Source of the DNA: Penaeus vannamei
Lineage: Eukaryota > Arthropoda > Malacostraca > Decapoda > Penaeidae
NCBI RefSeq assembly: GCF_042767895.1
Contig: NC_091578.1
Location: 19,531,940 to 19,595,939, forward strand
Direction of reading: 5' to 3'
DNA: 64,000 nt
Position numbers and translations under genes: made by a program. Position 1 is the stretch's first letter; each line of letters begins with the position of its first letter. This document shows, piece by piece, positions 1 to 14,863 of this stretch. The notes beneath the pieces were generated by a model. The model ran no database searches. It had not been told where the DNA came from and worked only from the letters and a program-made list of their open reading frames with translations.

Positions 1-3000
1 ATTATTGTCAATAATACGCTAGCTACCTGAATTTATGTTAAAATCCTAATAATTACAATTAAAAAGCGAAAAGGGTTTTTTCAACGTTTCTCTCAAGAGG
101 CTTTAATCCGTTTGCCGTTTTTTTTTTTTTTTTTTTTTTTTGACTTTTGGGATTTTATTATTTATGGCCTTTATTTCCATATAAATGGGCTGAATGATAA
201 TTTTTAACATTATTATCATTAGTCATCATTTTTATTATTATTATCATCATATTCATTATCTTTATGATTATCATTATTATTATCATCATTATAGCAGTTA
301 TAATAATTATTTTGCTAATAACTATTGATATTTTTATCATTATAACTATTTATATAATGATAATAACAATAATGATGATCTTAGAAATAATAATGACAAT
401 AATAATAATTAGAATGACAATGATAATGATATTATTATTTCTATTGCCATTATTAGTATGGAAATTACTGGAATAGAGTAAATAATTGCAGTAAATCTCA
501 AGATTATCATTATAATTGTGACTTTATCATTATTATCATTATTATTGTCATAGTTATCATATTGTCAATAATAAAGGAATCATGGAATTCATCATAATTA
601 CCTGAATTAATGTTAAAATCCTCATAATTACCATTAAAAAGCGAAAAGGTTTTTTTTTCGACCTTTCTTTCAGAAGGCTGTAATACGCTAGATTATGCCA
701 TTTTTCGACTTTTAGGATTTTATTACTTCTGGCCTTGATATCATTATAAATTATCATTATTATCATTACTGTCATCATTTTTATGATTATTATCATTATA
801 GTCATTATCATGATTATCATTATTATCATCATTATTGCAGTTATAATGATTATTATGCTAATTATTATTGCTACTTTTATCATTATAACTATTTATATAG
901 TGATAATAGCAATAATGATGATCTTAGAAATAATAATGACAGTAATAATAATTATAATGACAATGGTAATATTATTATTTCTATTGCCATTATTAGTATG
1001 GAAATGATTGGAATAGTTGATTATGTTTATTATTGCAGTAATTATCAAGATTATCATTATAATTATGACTATCATTATTATCATTGTCATCATAATCATC
1101 ATTATTGTCAATAATAAAGGAATCATCATGGAAATCTTCATAATTACCTGAATTAATTATCTGCACAATCCGTGATCTTAGAAATAATAATGACAATATT
1201 AATAATTACAATGACAATGGTAATGAAGTTATTATTATTTCTATTGCCATTATTAGTGTGGGAATTATTGGAATAGAGTTAATTATTGCTATTATTGCAG
1301 TAATTATCAAGCTTATCATTATAATTATGACTTTATCATTAGTATCATTATTATTGTCATTACCATTGTCATTATAATCATAATTATCATCATTATTGTC
1401 AATAATAAAGGAGTCATCATGGAAATCATCATAATCACCTGAATTAATGTTAAAATCCTTATAATTACCATTAAAAAGCGAAAAGGGTTTTTTTCGATGT
1501 TTCTCTCAAAAAGCTGTAATACGCTAGATTTTGCCGTTTTTTTTTCGACTGTTGGGATTTTATTACTTCTAGCCTTTATTTCCTTATAAATGGACTGAAT
1601 GGTAATTATTATCATTATTATCATTACTGTCATCATTTTCATGATTATTATCATTATTATCATTACTGTCATCATTTTCATGATTATTATCATTATAGTC
1701 ATTATCATCATTATTATCATTATTATTATCATCATTATTGTAGTTATAATAATTACTATGCTAATTATAATTGCTATTTTTATCATTATAACTATATACA
1801 GATTGATAATAGCAATAATGATGATAGTAATAGTAATAATTAAAATGACAATGATAATGATGTTATTATTATTTCTATTGCCATTAATATTATGATAATT
1901 ATTGGAATAGAGTTAATTATTGCTATTATTGTAGTAATTATCAAGATTATCGTTATAATTATGACTATCATAATTATCATTATTATTGTCATTATTATCA
2001 TAATTATCATCATTATTGTCAATAATAAAGGAATCATCAGGGAAATCATAATTCCCAGAGTTAATGTTAAAATCCTCATAATTACCATTAAAAAACGAAA
2101 AGATTTTTTTCGACGTTCCTCTCAAAAGGCTATAATACGTTATATTTTGCTGTTTTTTCGACTTCTGAGATCTTATTACTTATGGCCTTTATTACATTAT
2201 AAACGGACTGAATGATAATTATCATTATTATCATTACTGTCATCATTTTTATGATTATTATCATTATAGTTATCATCATGATTATCATTATTATCATCAT
2301 TATTGCAGTTATAATAATTATTATGCTAATCATTATAACTATCTATATAATGATAATATATAATAATAATAATGATGATCTTAGAAGTAATAATGACTAA
2401 TGATAATTATAATAACAATGATAATGATGTTATTATTATTTGTATTGCAATTATTAGTGTGAGAATTATTGGAATAGAGTTAATTATTGCTATTGTTACT
2501 GTAATTATCAAGATTATCATTATAATTATAACTTTATCATTATCATTATTATTGTCATTATCATTGTCATTATCATCGTAATTATCATCATTATTGTCAA
2601 TAATAAAGGAATCATCAAGGAAATCATCATTATTACCTGAATTAATGTTTAAATCCTCATAATTACCATTAAAATGCGAAAAGGTTTTTTTTCGACGTTT
2701 CTCTCAAAAGGCTGTAATACGTTCTGCCGTTTTTTTCTTAATTCTGGCCTTTATTTCCTTATAAATGGACTGAATGATGAATATTATCATCATTATTATC
2801 ATTACTGCCATCATTTTTATGATTATCATCATTATTGCAGTTATAATAATTATTATAGCTATTGTTATCATTATAACTATTTATATAATGATAATAGCAA
2901 TAATGGTGATCTTAGAAATAATAATGACAATATTAATGATTTTAATGGCAATGATAATATTATTATTTCTATTGCCATTATTAGTATGGCAATTATTGGA

Positions 3001-6000
3001 AGAGAGTTAATTATTGCTATTATTGCAGTAATTATGAAGATTATCATTATAATTATAACGCTAGATTTTGCCGTTTTTTCGACTTTTGGGATTTTATTAC
3101 TTCTGGCCGTGATTTCATTATAAATTGGAAATGATAATTATTGTCATCATTATTATCCCTACTGTCATCATTTTTATGATTAATTAATATTATAGTCATT
3201 ATCATCATGATTATCATTATTATTATCATCATTATTGGAGTTATAATAATTATTAATCTAATTATTATTACTATTTTTATCATTATAACTATTTATATAA
3301 TGTAAAAAGCAATATTGATTATCTTAGAAATAATAATGATAATAATAATTATAATGACAATGATAATGATATTATTATTTCTATTGCCATTATTAGTATG
3401 GAAATTATTGGAAGAGAGTTAATCATTGCTATCATTGCAGTAATTCTCGAGATTATCATTATAATTATGACTTTATCATTATTATCATTATTATTGTCAT
3501 TATCATTGTCATTATCATCATAATTATCATCATTATTGTCAATAATAAAGGAATCATCAAGGAAATCATCATGATTACCTGAAATTATGTTTAAATCCTC
3601 ATAACTACCATTAATAAGCTAAAAGGTTTTTTTTTTAGACGTTTCTCTCAAAAGGCTGTAATACGTTTTGCCGTTGTTGTTTTTTTAGACATGTGGGATT
3701 TTCTTAATTCTGGTCTTTATTTCCTTATAAATGAACTGAATGATGAATATTATCATCATTATAATCATTACTGCCATCATTTTTATGATTATTATCATTA
3801 TAGTCATTATCATCATGATTATCATTATTATTATTATCATTATTTCAGTTATAATAATTATTATGCTAATTATTATTGCTATTGTTATCATTATAACTAT
3901 TTATATAATGATAATAACAATAATGGTGATCTTAGAAATAATAATGAAAATATTAATAATTATAATGACAATGATAATGATATCATTATTTCCATTGCCA
4001 TTATTAGTATGGAAATTATTGGAAGAGAGTTAATTATTGCTATTATTGCAGTTATTATGAAGATTATCATTATAATTATGACTTTATCATTATTATCATT
4101 TTTATTGTCATCATCATTGTCATTATCATCATTATTGTCAATAATAAAGGAAACATCAGGGAAATCATCATGATTACCTGAATTAATGTTAAAATCCCTA
4201 TGATTATTAAAAAGCGAAAATGTTTTTTTCGTCGTTTCTCTGAAAAGGTTGTAATACGCTATATTTTACCGTTTATTTGATTTTGCCGTTTTTTTCGACT
4301 TTTGGGATTTTATTACTTCTGGCCGTCATCATTTTTATGATTATTATCATTATAGTCATTATCATCATGATTATCATTATTATTATCATCATTATTGCAG
4401 TTATAATAAGTATTATGCTAATTATTATTGCTATTTTTATCATTATAACTATTTATTTAATGATATTAGCAATACTGATTATTTTAGAAATAATGACAAT
4501 AATAATAATTATAATGATAATGATCATGATGTTATTATTTGTATTTCCATTGTTAGTATCGAAATTATTGGAAGAGAGTTAATCATTGCTATTATTGCAG
4601 TAATTCTCAAGATTATCATTATAATTATGACTATCATTATTATCATTATAATTATAATTACCACTAAAAATCGAAAAGGGTTGATTTTGCCGTTTTTTCG
4701 ACGTTTGGGATTTTATCACTTCTGGCCTTTATTTCATTATAAATGGACTGAATGGCGATTATTATCATCATTATTATCATTACTGTCATCATTTTTATGA
4801 TTATTTCATTATAGTCATTATCATCATGATTATCATTATTGCAGTTATAATAATTATCCTGCTAATTATTATTGATATTTTTATCATTATAACTATTTAT
4901 ATAATGATAATAGCAATAATGATGATTTTAGAAATAATAATGACAATAATAATAATTATAATGACAATGATAATGATGTTATTATTTCTATTGCCATTAT
5001 TAGTATGGAAATTATTGGAATAGTGTTGATTATTGCTATTATTGCAGTAACTATCAAGATTATCATTATAATTATGACTTTATTCTTATTATCATTATTA
5101 TTGTCATTATCTCTGTCATTATCATCATAATTATCATTATTATTTTCAATAATAAAGGAATCATCAGGGAAATCATCATAATTATCTGAATTTATCAATA
5201 TTATCATTATTATTGTCATTATCATTGTCATTATCATCATTATAATCATTATTGTCAATAATAAAGGAATCATCATGGAAATCATCATAATAACCTGAAT
5301 TAATGTTAAAATCCCCATTATTACCATTAGAAAGCGAAAAGTTTTTTTTTTCGATTTTTCTCTCAAATGGCTGTAATACGCTAGATTTTGCCGTTTTCTC
5401 GACGTTTGGGATTTTATTACTTCTGGCCTTTATTTCATTATAAATGGACTGAATGATGATTATTATCATCAGTATTATTATTACTGTCATCATTCTTATG
5501 ATTATTATCATTATAGTCATTATCATCATGATTATCATTGTTATTATCATCATTATTACAGTTATGATAATTATTATATTAAATATTATTGCTATTTTTA
5601 TTATTATAACTATTCATATAATGATAATAGAAATAATGATAATCTTAGAAATAATAATGACAATAATAATAATTATAATGACAATGATAATGATGTTATT
5701 ATTATTTCTTTTCCCATTATTAGTATGGAAATTATATGAATAGAGTTAATTCCTGCTATTATTTCAATAATTCTCAAGATTATCATTATAATTGCCATTA
5801 TCATTATCATTATCATCATAATTATCATCATTATTGTCAATGATAAATGATTCATCAGGGAAATCATCATGATTACCTGAATTCATGTTAAAATCGTTTA
5901 TAATTACCATTAAAAAGCGAAAAGGGTTTTTTTTCGACGTTTCTCTCAAAAGGCTGTAATACGCTAGATTTTGCCGTTGTTTTTTACTTCTGGGATTTTA

Positions 6001-9000
6001 TTACTTCTGGCCTTTATTCTATGATAAATTGACTGAATGGTAATTGGTATCATCATTATGATCATGACTTTCATCATTATTATGATTATTATCATTATAG
6101 TCATTATAATCATGATTATCATTATTATTATCATCATTATTGCAGTTATAATAACTATTATGCTAATTACTATTGCTATTTTTATTATTATAAATATTTA
6201 TATAATGATAATAGCAATAATGATGATGTTAGAAATAATAATGACAATTATAATAATTATAATGACAAGGATAATGATGTTATTATTATTTCCATTGCCA
6301 TTATTAGTATGGAAATTATTGGAATACAGTTAATTATTGCTATTATTACAGTAATTATCAAGATTAGCATTATAATTATGACTTTATCATTATTATCCTT
6401 ATCATTGTCATTATCATTGTCATTATCATCATTATTGTCAATAGTAAAGGAATAATCATGGAAATCGTCATAATTACCTGAATTAATGTTAAAATCCCCA
6501 TAATTACCATTAAAAAGCGAAATGGGTTTATTTTCGACGTTTCTCTCAAAAGGCTGTAATATGCTAGATTTTGCCGTTTTTTCCACGTTTGAGATTTTAT
6601 TACTTCTGGCCATTATTTCATTATTAAAGGACTGAATGATAAATATTATCATCATTTTTATGATTACTGTCATCATTTTTATGATTATTATCATTACAGT
6701 CATTATCGTCATGATTATCATTATTATTATCATTATTTCAGTTATAATAATTATTATGCTAATTATTATTGCTATTTTTATCATTATAACTATCTATATA
6801 ACGATAATAATAATAATGATTATCTTAGAAATAATAATGACAATAATAATAATTATAATGACAATGATAATGATGTTATTATTATTTCTATTGTCATTAT
6901 CAGTATGGAAATTTTTGGAATAGAGTTAATTATTGCTATTATTGCAGTAATTATCAAGATTAGCATTAAATTAATGACTCTATCATACTTATCATTATTA
7001 TTGTCATCATCATTGACATTATCACCATAATTATCATTATTATTGTCAATAATAAAGGAATCATCAGGAAAATCATTATAATTGCCTGAATTAATGTTAA
7101 AATCATCATTAAAAAGCGAAAAGGGTTATTTTTTCGACGTTCCTCTCAAAAGGCTGTAATACGCTAAATTTTTCCGTTTTTTCGACTTCTGGGATTTTCT
7201 TACTTCTGGCCTTTATTTCATTATAAATTGACTTAATGATAATTAGTGTCATTATTATCATTACTGTCATCATTTTTATGATTATTATCATTATAGTCAT
7301 TATCATCATGATTATCATTTTCATTATAATCATTATTGCAGTTATAATAATTATTATGCTAATTGTTATTGCTTATTTTATCATTATAACTATTTATATA
7401 ATGATAATAGCGATAATGATGATCTTAGAAATAATGATGATCTTAGAAATAATAATGGCAATAATAATAATTATAATGACAATGATAATGATGTTATTAT
7501 TTCTATTGCCATTACTAGTATGGAAATTATTGGAATAGTGTTGATTATTGCTATTATTGCAGTAACTATCAAGATTATCATTATAATTATGACTTTATTC
7601 TTATTATCATTATTATTGTCATTATCTCTGTCATTATCATCATAATTATCATTATTATTTTCAATAATAAAGGAATCATCAGGGAAATCATCATAATTAT
7701 CTGAATTAATGTTAAAATCCCCATAATTACCATTAGAAAGCGAAAAGGGTTTTTTTTCGACGTTTCTCTCATAAGGCTGTAATACGCTAGATTTTGCCGT
7801 TTTTTCGACTTCTGGGAGTTTATTACTTCTTGCCTTTATTTCAGTATAAATTGACTGAATGATGATTATTATCATCATTATTATCATTACTGTCATAATT
7901 TTTGTGATTATCATTATAGTCATTATCATCAGGATTATCATTATTATTATCATTATTGCAGTTATATTAATTAGTATGCTAATAATTATTGCTATTTTTA
8001 TCAATATAACTATTTATATAATGAAAATAGCAATAATGATGAACTTAGATATAATAATGATAATAATAATAATTATAATGACAGTGATAATGATATTATT
8101 TCTATTGCCATTATTAGTATGGAAATTATTGAAAGAGTTAATTATTGATTATTGATTATTGCAGTAATTATCAAGATTATCATTATAATTATGACTATTA
8201 TTATTATCATTATTAGTGTCATTATCATTGTCATTACCATCATAATTATCATCATTATTGTCAATAATAAAGGAATCATCATGGAAATCATCATAATTAC
8301 CTGAATTAATGTTAAGACCCTCATAATTACCATTAAAAGCGAAAAGGTTTTTTTTCGACGTTTCTCTCAAAAGGCATTAATACACTAGATTTTGCCGTTT
8401 TTTCGACTTCTGAGATTTTCTTACTTCTTGCCTTTATTTCCTTATAAATGGACTGTATAATAATTCTTATCATTATTATCATTACTGTCATCATTCTTAT
8501 GATTATTGTCATCATAGTCATTATCATCATGATTATCATTATTATTATCATCTTTATTGCACCTATAATAATTATTATGCTAATTATTATTGCTATTTTT
8601 ATCATTATAAATATTTATATGATAATAGCAATAATGATGATTTTAGAAATAATAATGACAATAATAATAATTATAATGACAATGATAATGATATTATTAT
8701 TTCTATTGCCATTATTAGTATGGAAATTATTGGAATAGAGTTAATTATTGCATTTATTGCAGCAGTAATTCTCAAAATTATCATTATAATTATGACTTTA
8801 TCCTTATTATCATTATTATTGTCATTTTTATCATACTTATCATCATTTTTGTCAATAATATAGGAATCATCATGGAAATCATCATGATTACCTGAATTAT
8901 TATAATTAAAAAGCGAAAAGTTTTTTTTCGACGTTCCTCTCAAAAGGCTGTAATACTCTAGATTTTGCCGTTTTTTCGACTTTTGGGATTTCATTACTTT

Positions 9001-11833
9001 CGGCCTTTATTTCATTATAAATGGACTTAATGATAATTATTATCATCATTGTTATCATTACTGTCATCATTTTTATGATGATTTTCATTATAGTCATTAT
9101 CATCATGATTATCATTATTATTAACATCATTATTGCAGTCATAATAATTATCATGCTAATTATTATAGCTATTTTTATCATTATAACTATTTATATAATG
9201 ATAATAGCAATAATGATGATCTTAGAAATAATAATGACAATAATGATGATTATAATGACAATGATAATGAAATGGAAACTAATGGAATAGAGTTGATTAT
9301 AGCTATTATTGCAGTAATTGTCAATATTATCATTATAATTATGACTTTATCATTATTATCATTATCAATTTCATCATAATTATCATTATTGTCAAAAATA
9401 AAGGATCATCAGGGAAATCATCATAATTACCTGAATTAATGTTAAAATCCCCATAATTACCATTAGAAAGCGAAAAGGTTTTTTTCGACGTTTCTCTCAA
9501 AAGGCTGTAATACGCTGGATTTTTCCTTTTTTCGACTTTTGGGATTTTATTACTTCTGGCCTTTATTTCATTATAAATGGACTGAATGATAATTATTATC
9601 ATTATTATCATTACTGTCATCATTTTTATGATTATTATCATTATAGTCATTATCATCATGATTATCATTATTATTATCATCATTATTGCAGTTATAATAA
9701 TTAGTATGCTAATAATAGTATGCTAATAATATCATTATTATTGTCATCATAATTATCCTCATTATTGTCAATGACAAAGGAATCATCAGGGAAATCATCA
9801 TAATTACCTGAATTAATGTTAAAATCCTCATAATTACCATTAAAAAGCTAAAAGAGTTTTTTTTCGACTTTTCTCTCAAAAGGCTGGAATAGGCTAGATT
9901 TTACCGTTTTTTTGACTTCTGTGATTTTCTTACTTCTGGCCTTTATTTCCTTTTGGATGGACTGAATGATAATTATCATCATTATTATCATTACTGTCAT
10001 CATTTTTATGATTATTATCATTATATTCAATATCTTCATGATTATCATTATTATTATCATTATTGGAGATATAATAATTATTATGCAAATTATTTTTGCT
10101 ATTTTTATCATTATAACTATCTTTATAATGATAAAAGGAATAATGATGATCTTAGAAATAATAATGACAAGAATAATAATTATAATGGCAATGATAATGA
10201 TGTTATCATTATTTCTATTGCCATTATCAGTATGGAAATTATTGGAATAGTGTTAATTATTGCTATTATTGCAGTAATTATCAAGATTATCATTATAATT
10301 ATGACTTTATCATTATAATTATTATTGTCATTATCATTGTCATTATCATCATAATTATCATCATTATTGTCAATAATAAAGGAATCATCATGGAAATTAT
10401 CATGATTTCCTGAATTAATTTTAAAATACTTATAATTACCATTAAAAGGCGAAAAGGGTTTTTTCGACGTTTCTCTCAAAAGATTTTGCCATTTTTTCGA
10501 CTTTTGGGATTTTCTTACTTCTGGCCTTTATATCATTATAATTTGAGTGAATGATAATTATTATCATTATCATTACTGTCATCATTTTTATTATTATTAT
10601 CATTATATTCATTATCATTATGATTATCATTATTATTATCATGATTATTGCAGTTATGATAATTATTATGCTAATTATTATTGCTATTTTTATCATTATA
10701 AATATTTATATAATGATAATAGCAATTAAGATGATCTTAGAAATAATAATGACAATAACAATAATAATTATAATGACAATGATAATGATATTATTATTTC
10801 TATTGCCATTATTAGTATGGAAATTATTGGAATAGTGTTAATTATTGCTAATACTGCAGTAATTCTCTAGATTATTATCATAATTATGACTTTATCATTA
10901 TTATCATTATGATTGTCATTATCATAATTATCATTATTGTCAATAATAAAGGATTCATCAGGGAAATCATCATAATTACCTGAATTAATCTTAAAATCCC
11001 CATAATTACCATTAGAAAGCGAAAAGGTTTTTTTTTCGACGTTTCTCTCAAAAGGCTGTAATACGCTAGATTTTGCCGTTTTTTGACGTTTGGGATTTTA
11101 TTACTTCTGGCCTTGATTTCCTTATAAATGGACTGAATGATAATTATTATCATCATTATTATCATTACTGTCATCATTTTTATGATTATTATCATTATAG
11201 TCATTATCATCATGATTATCATTATTATTATCATCATTATTGCAGTTATAATAATTAGTATGCTAATTATTATTGCTATTTTTATCATTATAACTATAAT
11301 ATAATGATAATAGCAATAATGATCTTAGAAATACTAATGAAAATAATGATAATTATAATGACAACGATAATGATGTTATTATTATTTCTATTGACATGAT
11401 CGGTATGGAAATTATTGGAATAAAGTTAATTATTGCTATTATTGCAGTAACTATCAAGATTATCATTATATTTATGACTTTACCATTATTATCATTATCA
11501 TTGTCATTATTATTGTCATTATCATTGTCATTATTATTGTCAATAATAAAGGAATCATCAGGGAAATCACCATAATTACTTGAATTAATGTTAAAATCCT
11601 AATAATTACAATAAAAAGCGAAAAGGTTTTTTTTCGACGTTTCTCTGAAAAGATTTTGTAGTTTTTCGACTTTTGGGACTTTATAATTTCTGGCCTTTAT
11701 TTCATTCTAAATGGGCTGAATGATAATTATTATCATTATTATCAATACTATCATCATTTTTAGGATTATTGTCATTATAGTCATTATCATCATGATTATC
11801 ATATTTATGATCATCATTATTTGAGTTATAATA
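1..11833 (+). repeat. ~600-bp AT-rich satellite array, block A (forward)
   Basis: About 20 tandem copies of a monomer near 600 bp. The landmark GGCTGTAATACGCTAG or a close variant recurs near 675, 1511, 2127, 2709, 3653, 4247, 5369, 5951, 6551, 7151, 7774, 8372, 8945, 9502, 9881, 11053, mostly 574-626 bp apart. Shorter intervals (near 3058, 4680, 9881) mark internally deleted monomers and the 836-bp step after 675 marks a longer one. Each monomer has a core of about 150 bp (AAAAAGCGAAAAGG, T-run plus CGACGTTTCTCTC, the landmark, TTTTGCCG, TTACTTCTGGCC, AAATGGACTGAATGA), then about 450 bp of ATT/ATC/GTC-like sequence ending in GTCAATAATAAAGGAATCATC. Ile/Met- or Asn/Asp-rich open frames here follow from triplet composition and are not called as genes. 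No known function is recognised. Confidence 0.96.
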
Positions 11834-14800
11834 TTCCAATAATTTCCATACTAATAATGGCAATAGAAATAATAATAACATCATTATCATTGTCATTATA
11901 ATAATTATTATTGTCATTATTATTTCTAAGATCATCATTATTGCTATTATCATTATATGAATAGTTATAATGATATAAATAGCAATAATAATTAGCATAC
12001 TAATTATTATAAATGCAATAATGATGATAATAATAATGATAATCATGATGATTATGACTATAATGATAATAATCCTAAAAATGATGACAGTAATGATATT
12101 AATGATGATGATAATCATTCAGTCCATTTATAATGAAATAATGGCCAGAAGTAATAAAATCCCAAACGTCGAAAAAACGACAAAATCTTGCGTATTACAG
12201 CTTTTTGAGAGAAACGTCGATAAAAACCCTTTTCGCTTTTTAATGGTAATTGTGGGGATTTTAATATTAATTCAGGTAATTATGATGATTTCCATGATGA
12301 TTCCTTTATTATTGACAATAATAATGATAATTATAATGATAATAACAATGATAATGACAATAATAATGATGATAATGATAAAGCCATAATTATAATGATA
12401 ATCTTGAGAATTACTGCAATAATAGCAATAATTAACTCTATTCCAATAATTTCCATACTAATAATGGCAATAGAAATAATAATATCATTATCATTGTCAT
12501 TATAATTATTATTAATATCATTATTATTTCTAAGATCATCATTATTGCTACTATCATTATATAAATAGTTATAATAATAAAAATAGCAAAAATAATTAGC
12601 ACAATAATAATTATAACTGCAATAATGACGATGATAATAATGATAATCATGATGATAATGACTATAATGATAATAATCATAAAAATGATGGCAGTAATGA
12701 TATTAAAGATTATGATAATTATGATTCAGTCCATTTATAATGAAATAAAGGCCCGGAGTAATAAAATCCCAAAAGTCGAAAAAAAAAACTCAAAACCTAG
12801 CGGATTATAGCCTTTTGAGAGAAACGTCGAAAAAAACCTTTTCGCTTTTTAATGGTAATTATGAAGATTTTAACATTAATTCAGGTAATTATGAAGATTT
12901 TCATGATGATTCCTTTATTATTGACAATAATGATGATAATAATGATGATAATGACAATGATAATGACAATAATAATGATAATGATAAAGTCATAATTATA
13001 ATGATAATCTTGAGAATTACTGCAATAATAGCAATAAATAACTCTATTCCAATAATTTCCATACTAATAATAGCTATAGAAATAATAATAACATCATTAT
13101 CATTGTCATTATCATTATTATTTCTAAGATCATCATTATTGCTATTATCATTATATTTATAGTTATAATGATACAAATAGCAATAATAACTAGCATAATT
13201 GATATAACTGCAATAAGGATGATAATAATAATGATAATCACGATGATAATGACTATAACGATAATAATCATAAAAATGATAACAGTAATTATAATAATGA
13301 TAACAATTATCATTCAGTCCCTTTATAATGAAATAAAGGCCAGAAGTAATAAAATCCCAATAGCCGAAAAAACGGCAAAATCTAGCGTATTACAGCCTTT
13401 TGAGAGAAACGTCGGGGAAAAAAAACCTTTTCACTTTTTAATGGTAATTATGAGGATTTTAACATTAATTCAGGTAATTATGATGATTTCCATGTTGATT
13501 CCTTTATTATTGACAATAATGATGATGATTATGATGATAATGACAATGATGATGACAACAATAATGATAATGATAAAGCCATAATTATAATGATAATCTT
13601 GATAATTACAGCAATAAAAGCAATAATTAACTCTATTCCAATAATTTCCATACTAATAATGGCAATAGAAATAATAGCATCATTACCATTGTCATTATAA
13701 TTAATATTATTGTCATTATTATTTCTAAGATCATCATTATTGCTATTATCATTATATAAATAGTTATAATGATAAAAATAGCAATAAAAATTATTATAAC
13801 TGCAATAATGATGATAATAATAATGATAATCATGATGATATTGATTATTATGATAATAATAAAAATGATGACATTAATGATGATAATAATCATTCAGTCC
13901 ATTTATAATGAAATAAAGGTCAGAAGTAATAAAATCCCAAAAGTCGAAAAAACGGCAAAATCTTGCGTATTACAGGTTTTTTAGAGGAACGTCGAAAAAA
14001 AACTTGACTTTTTAATGGTAATTATGAGGATTTTAACATTAATTGAGGTAATTATGATGATTTCCCTGATGACTCCTTTATTATTGACAATAATGATGAT
14101 AATGACAATGATAATGATGTTATTATTATTTCTATTGTCATTATTTGTATGGAAATTATTGGAATATTGCTATTATTGCAGTAATTATAAAGATTATCCT
14201 TATAATTATGGCTTTATCATTATTATCATTGTTATTGTCATTATTATTGTCATTATCATCATAATTATCATGATAATAATGACTATAATGATAATAATCA
14301 TAAAAATGATGACAGTAATGATAATAATGATGATAATAATTATCATTCAGTCCATTTATAATGAAATAAAGGCCAGAAGTAATAAAATCCTAAACGTCGA
14401 AAAAACGGCAAAATCTAGCGTATTGCAGCCTTTTGAGAGAAACGTCGAAAAAAATCCCTTTTCGCTTTTTAAAGGTAATTATGAGGATTTTAACATTAAT
14501 TCAAGTAATTATGATGATTTCCATGGTGATTCCTTTATTATTGACAATAATGATGATAATTATGATAAAGTCATAATTATAATGATAATCTTGATAATTA
14601 CTGCAATAATAGGAATAATTAACTTTATCGTTATATAGATAGTTATAATGATAAAAATAGCAATAATAATTAGCATAATAATTATTATAACTGCAATAAT
14701 GATAATAATGATAATCATGATAATGACTAAAATGATAATAATCATAAAAATTATGACAGTACTGATAATAATGATGATAATTATCATTTAGTCCATTTAT

Positions 14801-14863
14801 AATGAAATAAAGGACAGAAGAAATAAAATCCTAAACGTCGAAAAACGGCAAAATCTAGCGTAT
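11834..14863 (-). repeat. Satellite array, block B (inverted)
   Basis: The same monomer family as block A but reverse-complemented: the core now reads TAGCGTATTACAGCC then TTTTGAGAGAAACGTCG. Cores lie near 12190, 12797, 13383, 13962, 14411 and 14853. The switch from block A occurs near 11,833, where ...GAGTTATAAT is followed by ATTCCAATAATTTCC, so parts of two monomers are joined tail to tail rather than at a monomer boundary. The last core is interrupted by the Gypsy insertion at 14,864. Confidence 0.95.
14860..14863. repeat. Target-site duplication GTAT, left flank of Gypsy element
   Basis: GTAT lies directly before the LTR start TGTAG and is repeated at 30,907-30,910 directly after the other LTR end CTACA. 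Removing the element plus one GTAT restores a normal satellite core (AAATCTAGC-GTAT-TATAGCC). This shows an integration into the satellite; a 4-bp duplication is usual for some Ty3/Gypsy lineages. Confidence 0.9.

Noticed and set aside
2774..3010. A polyisoleucine frame that looks like a transmembrane helix or signal peptide
   Set aside because: Same satellite composition; hydrophobicity comes from ATT/ATC codons.
1..14863. Dozens of Ile/Met-rich, Asn/Asp-rich or Leu/Ser-rich open frames of 60-210 codons, some resembling membrane proteins
   Set aside because: They repeat with the satellite monomer on both strands, shift frame at A/T homopolymers, and follow from ATT/ATC triplet composition. 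None has a start or stop shared over copies.
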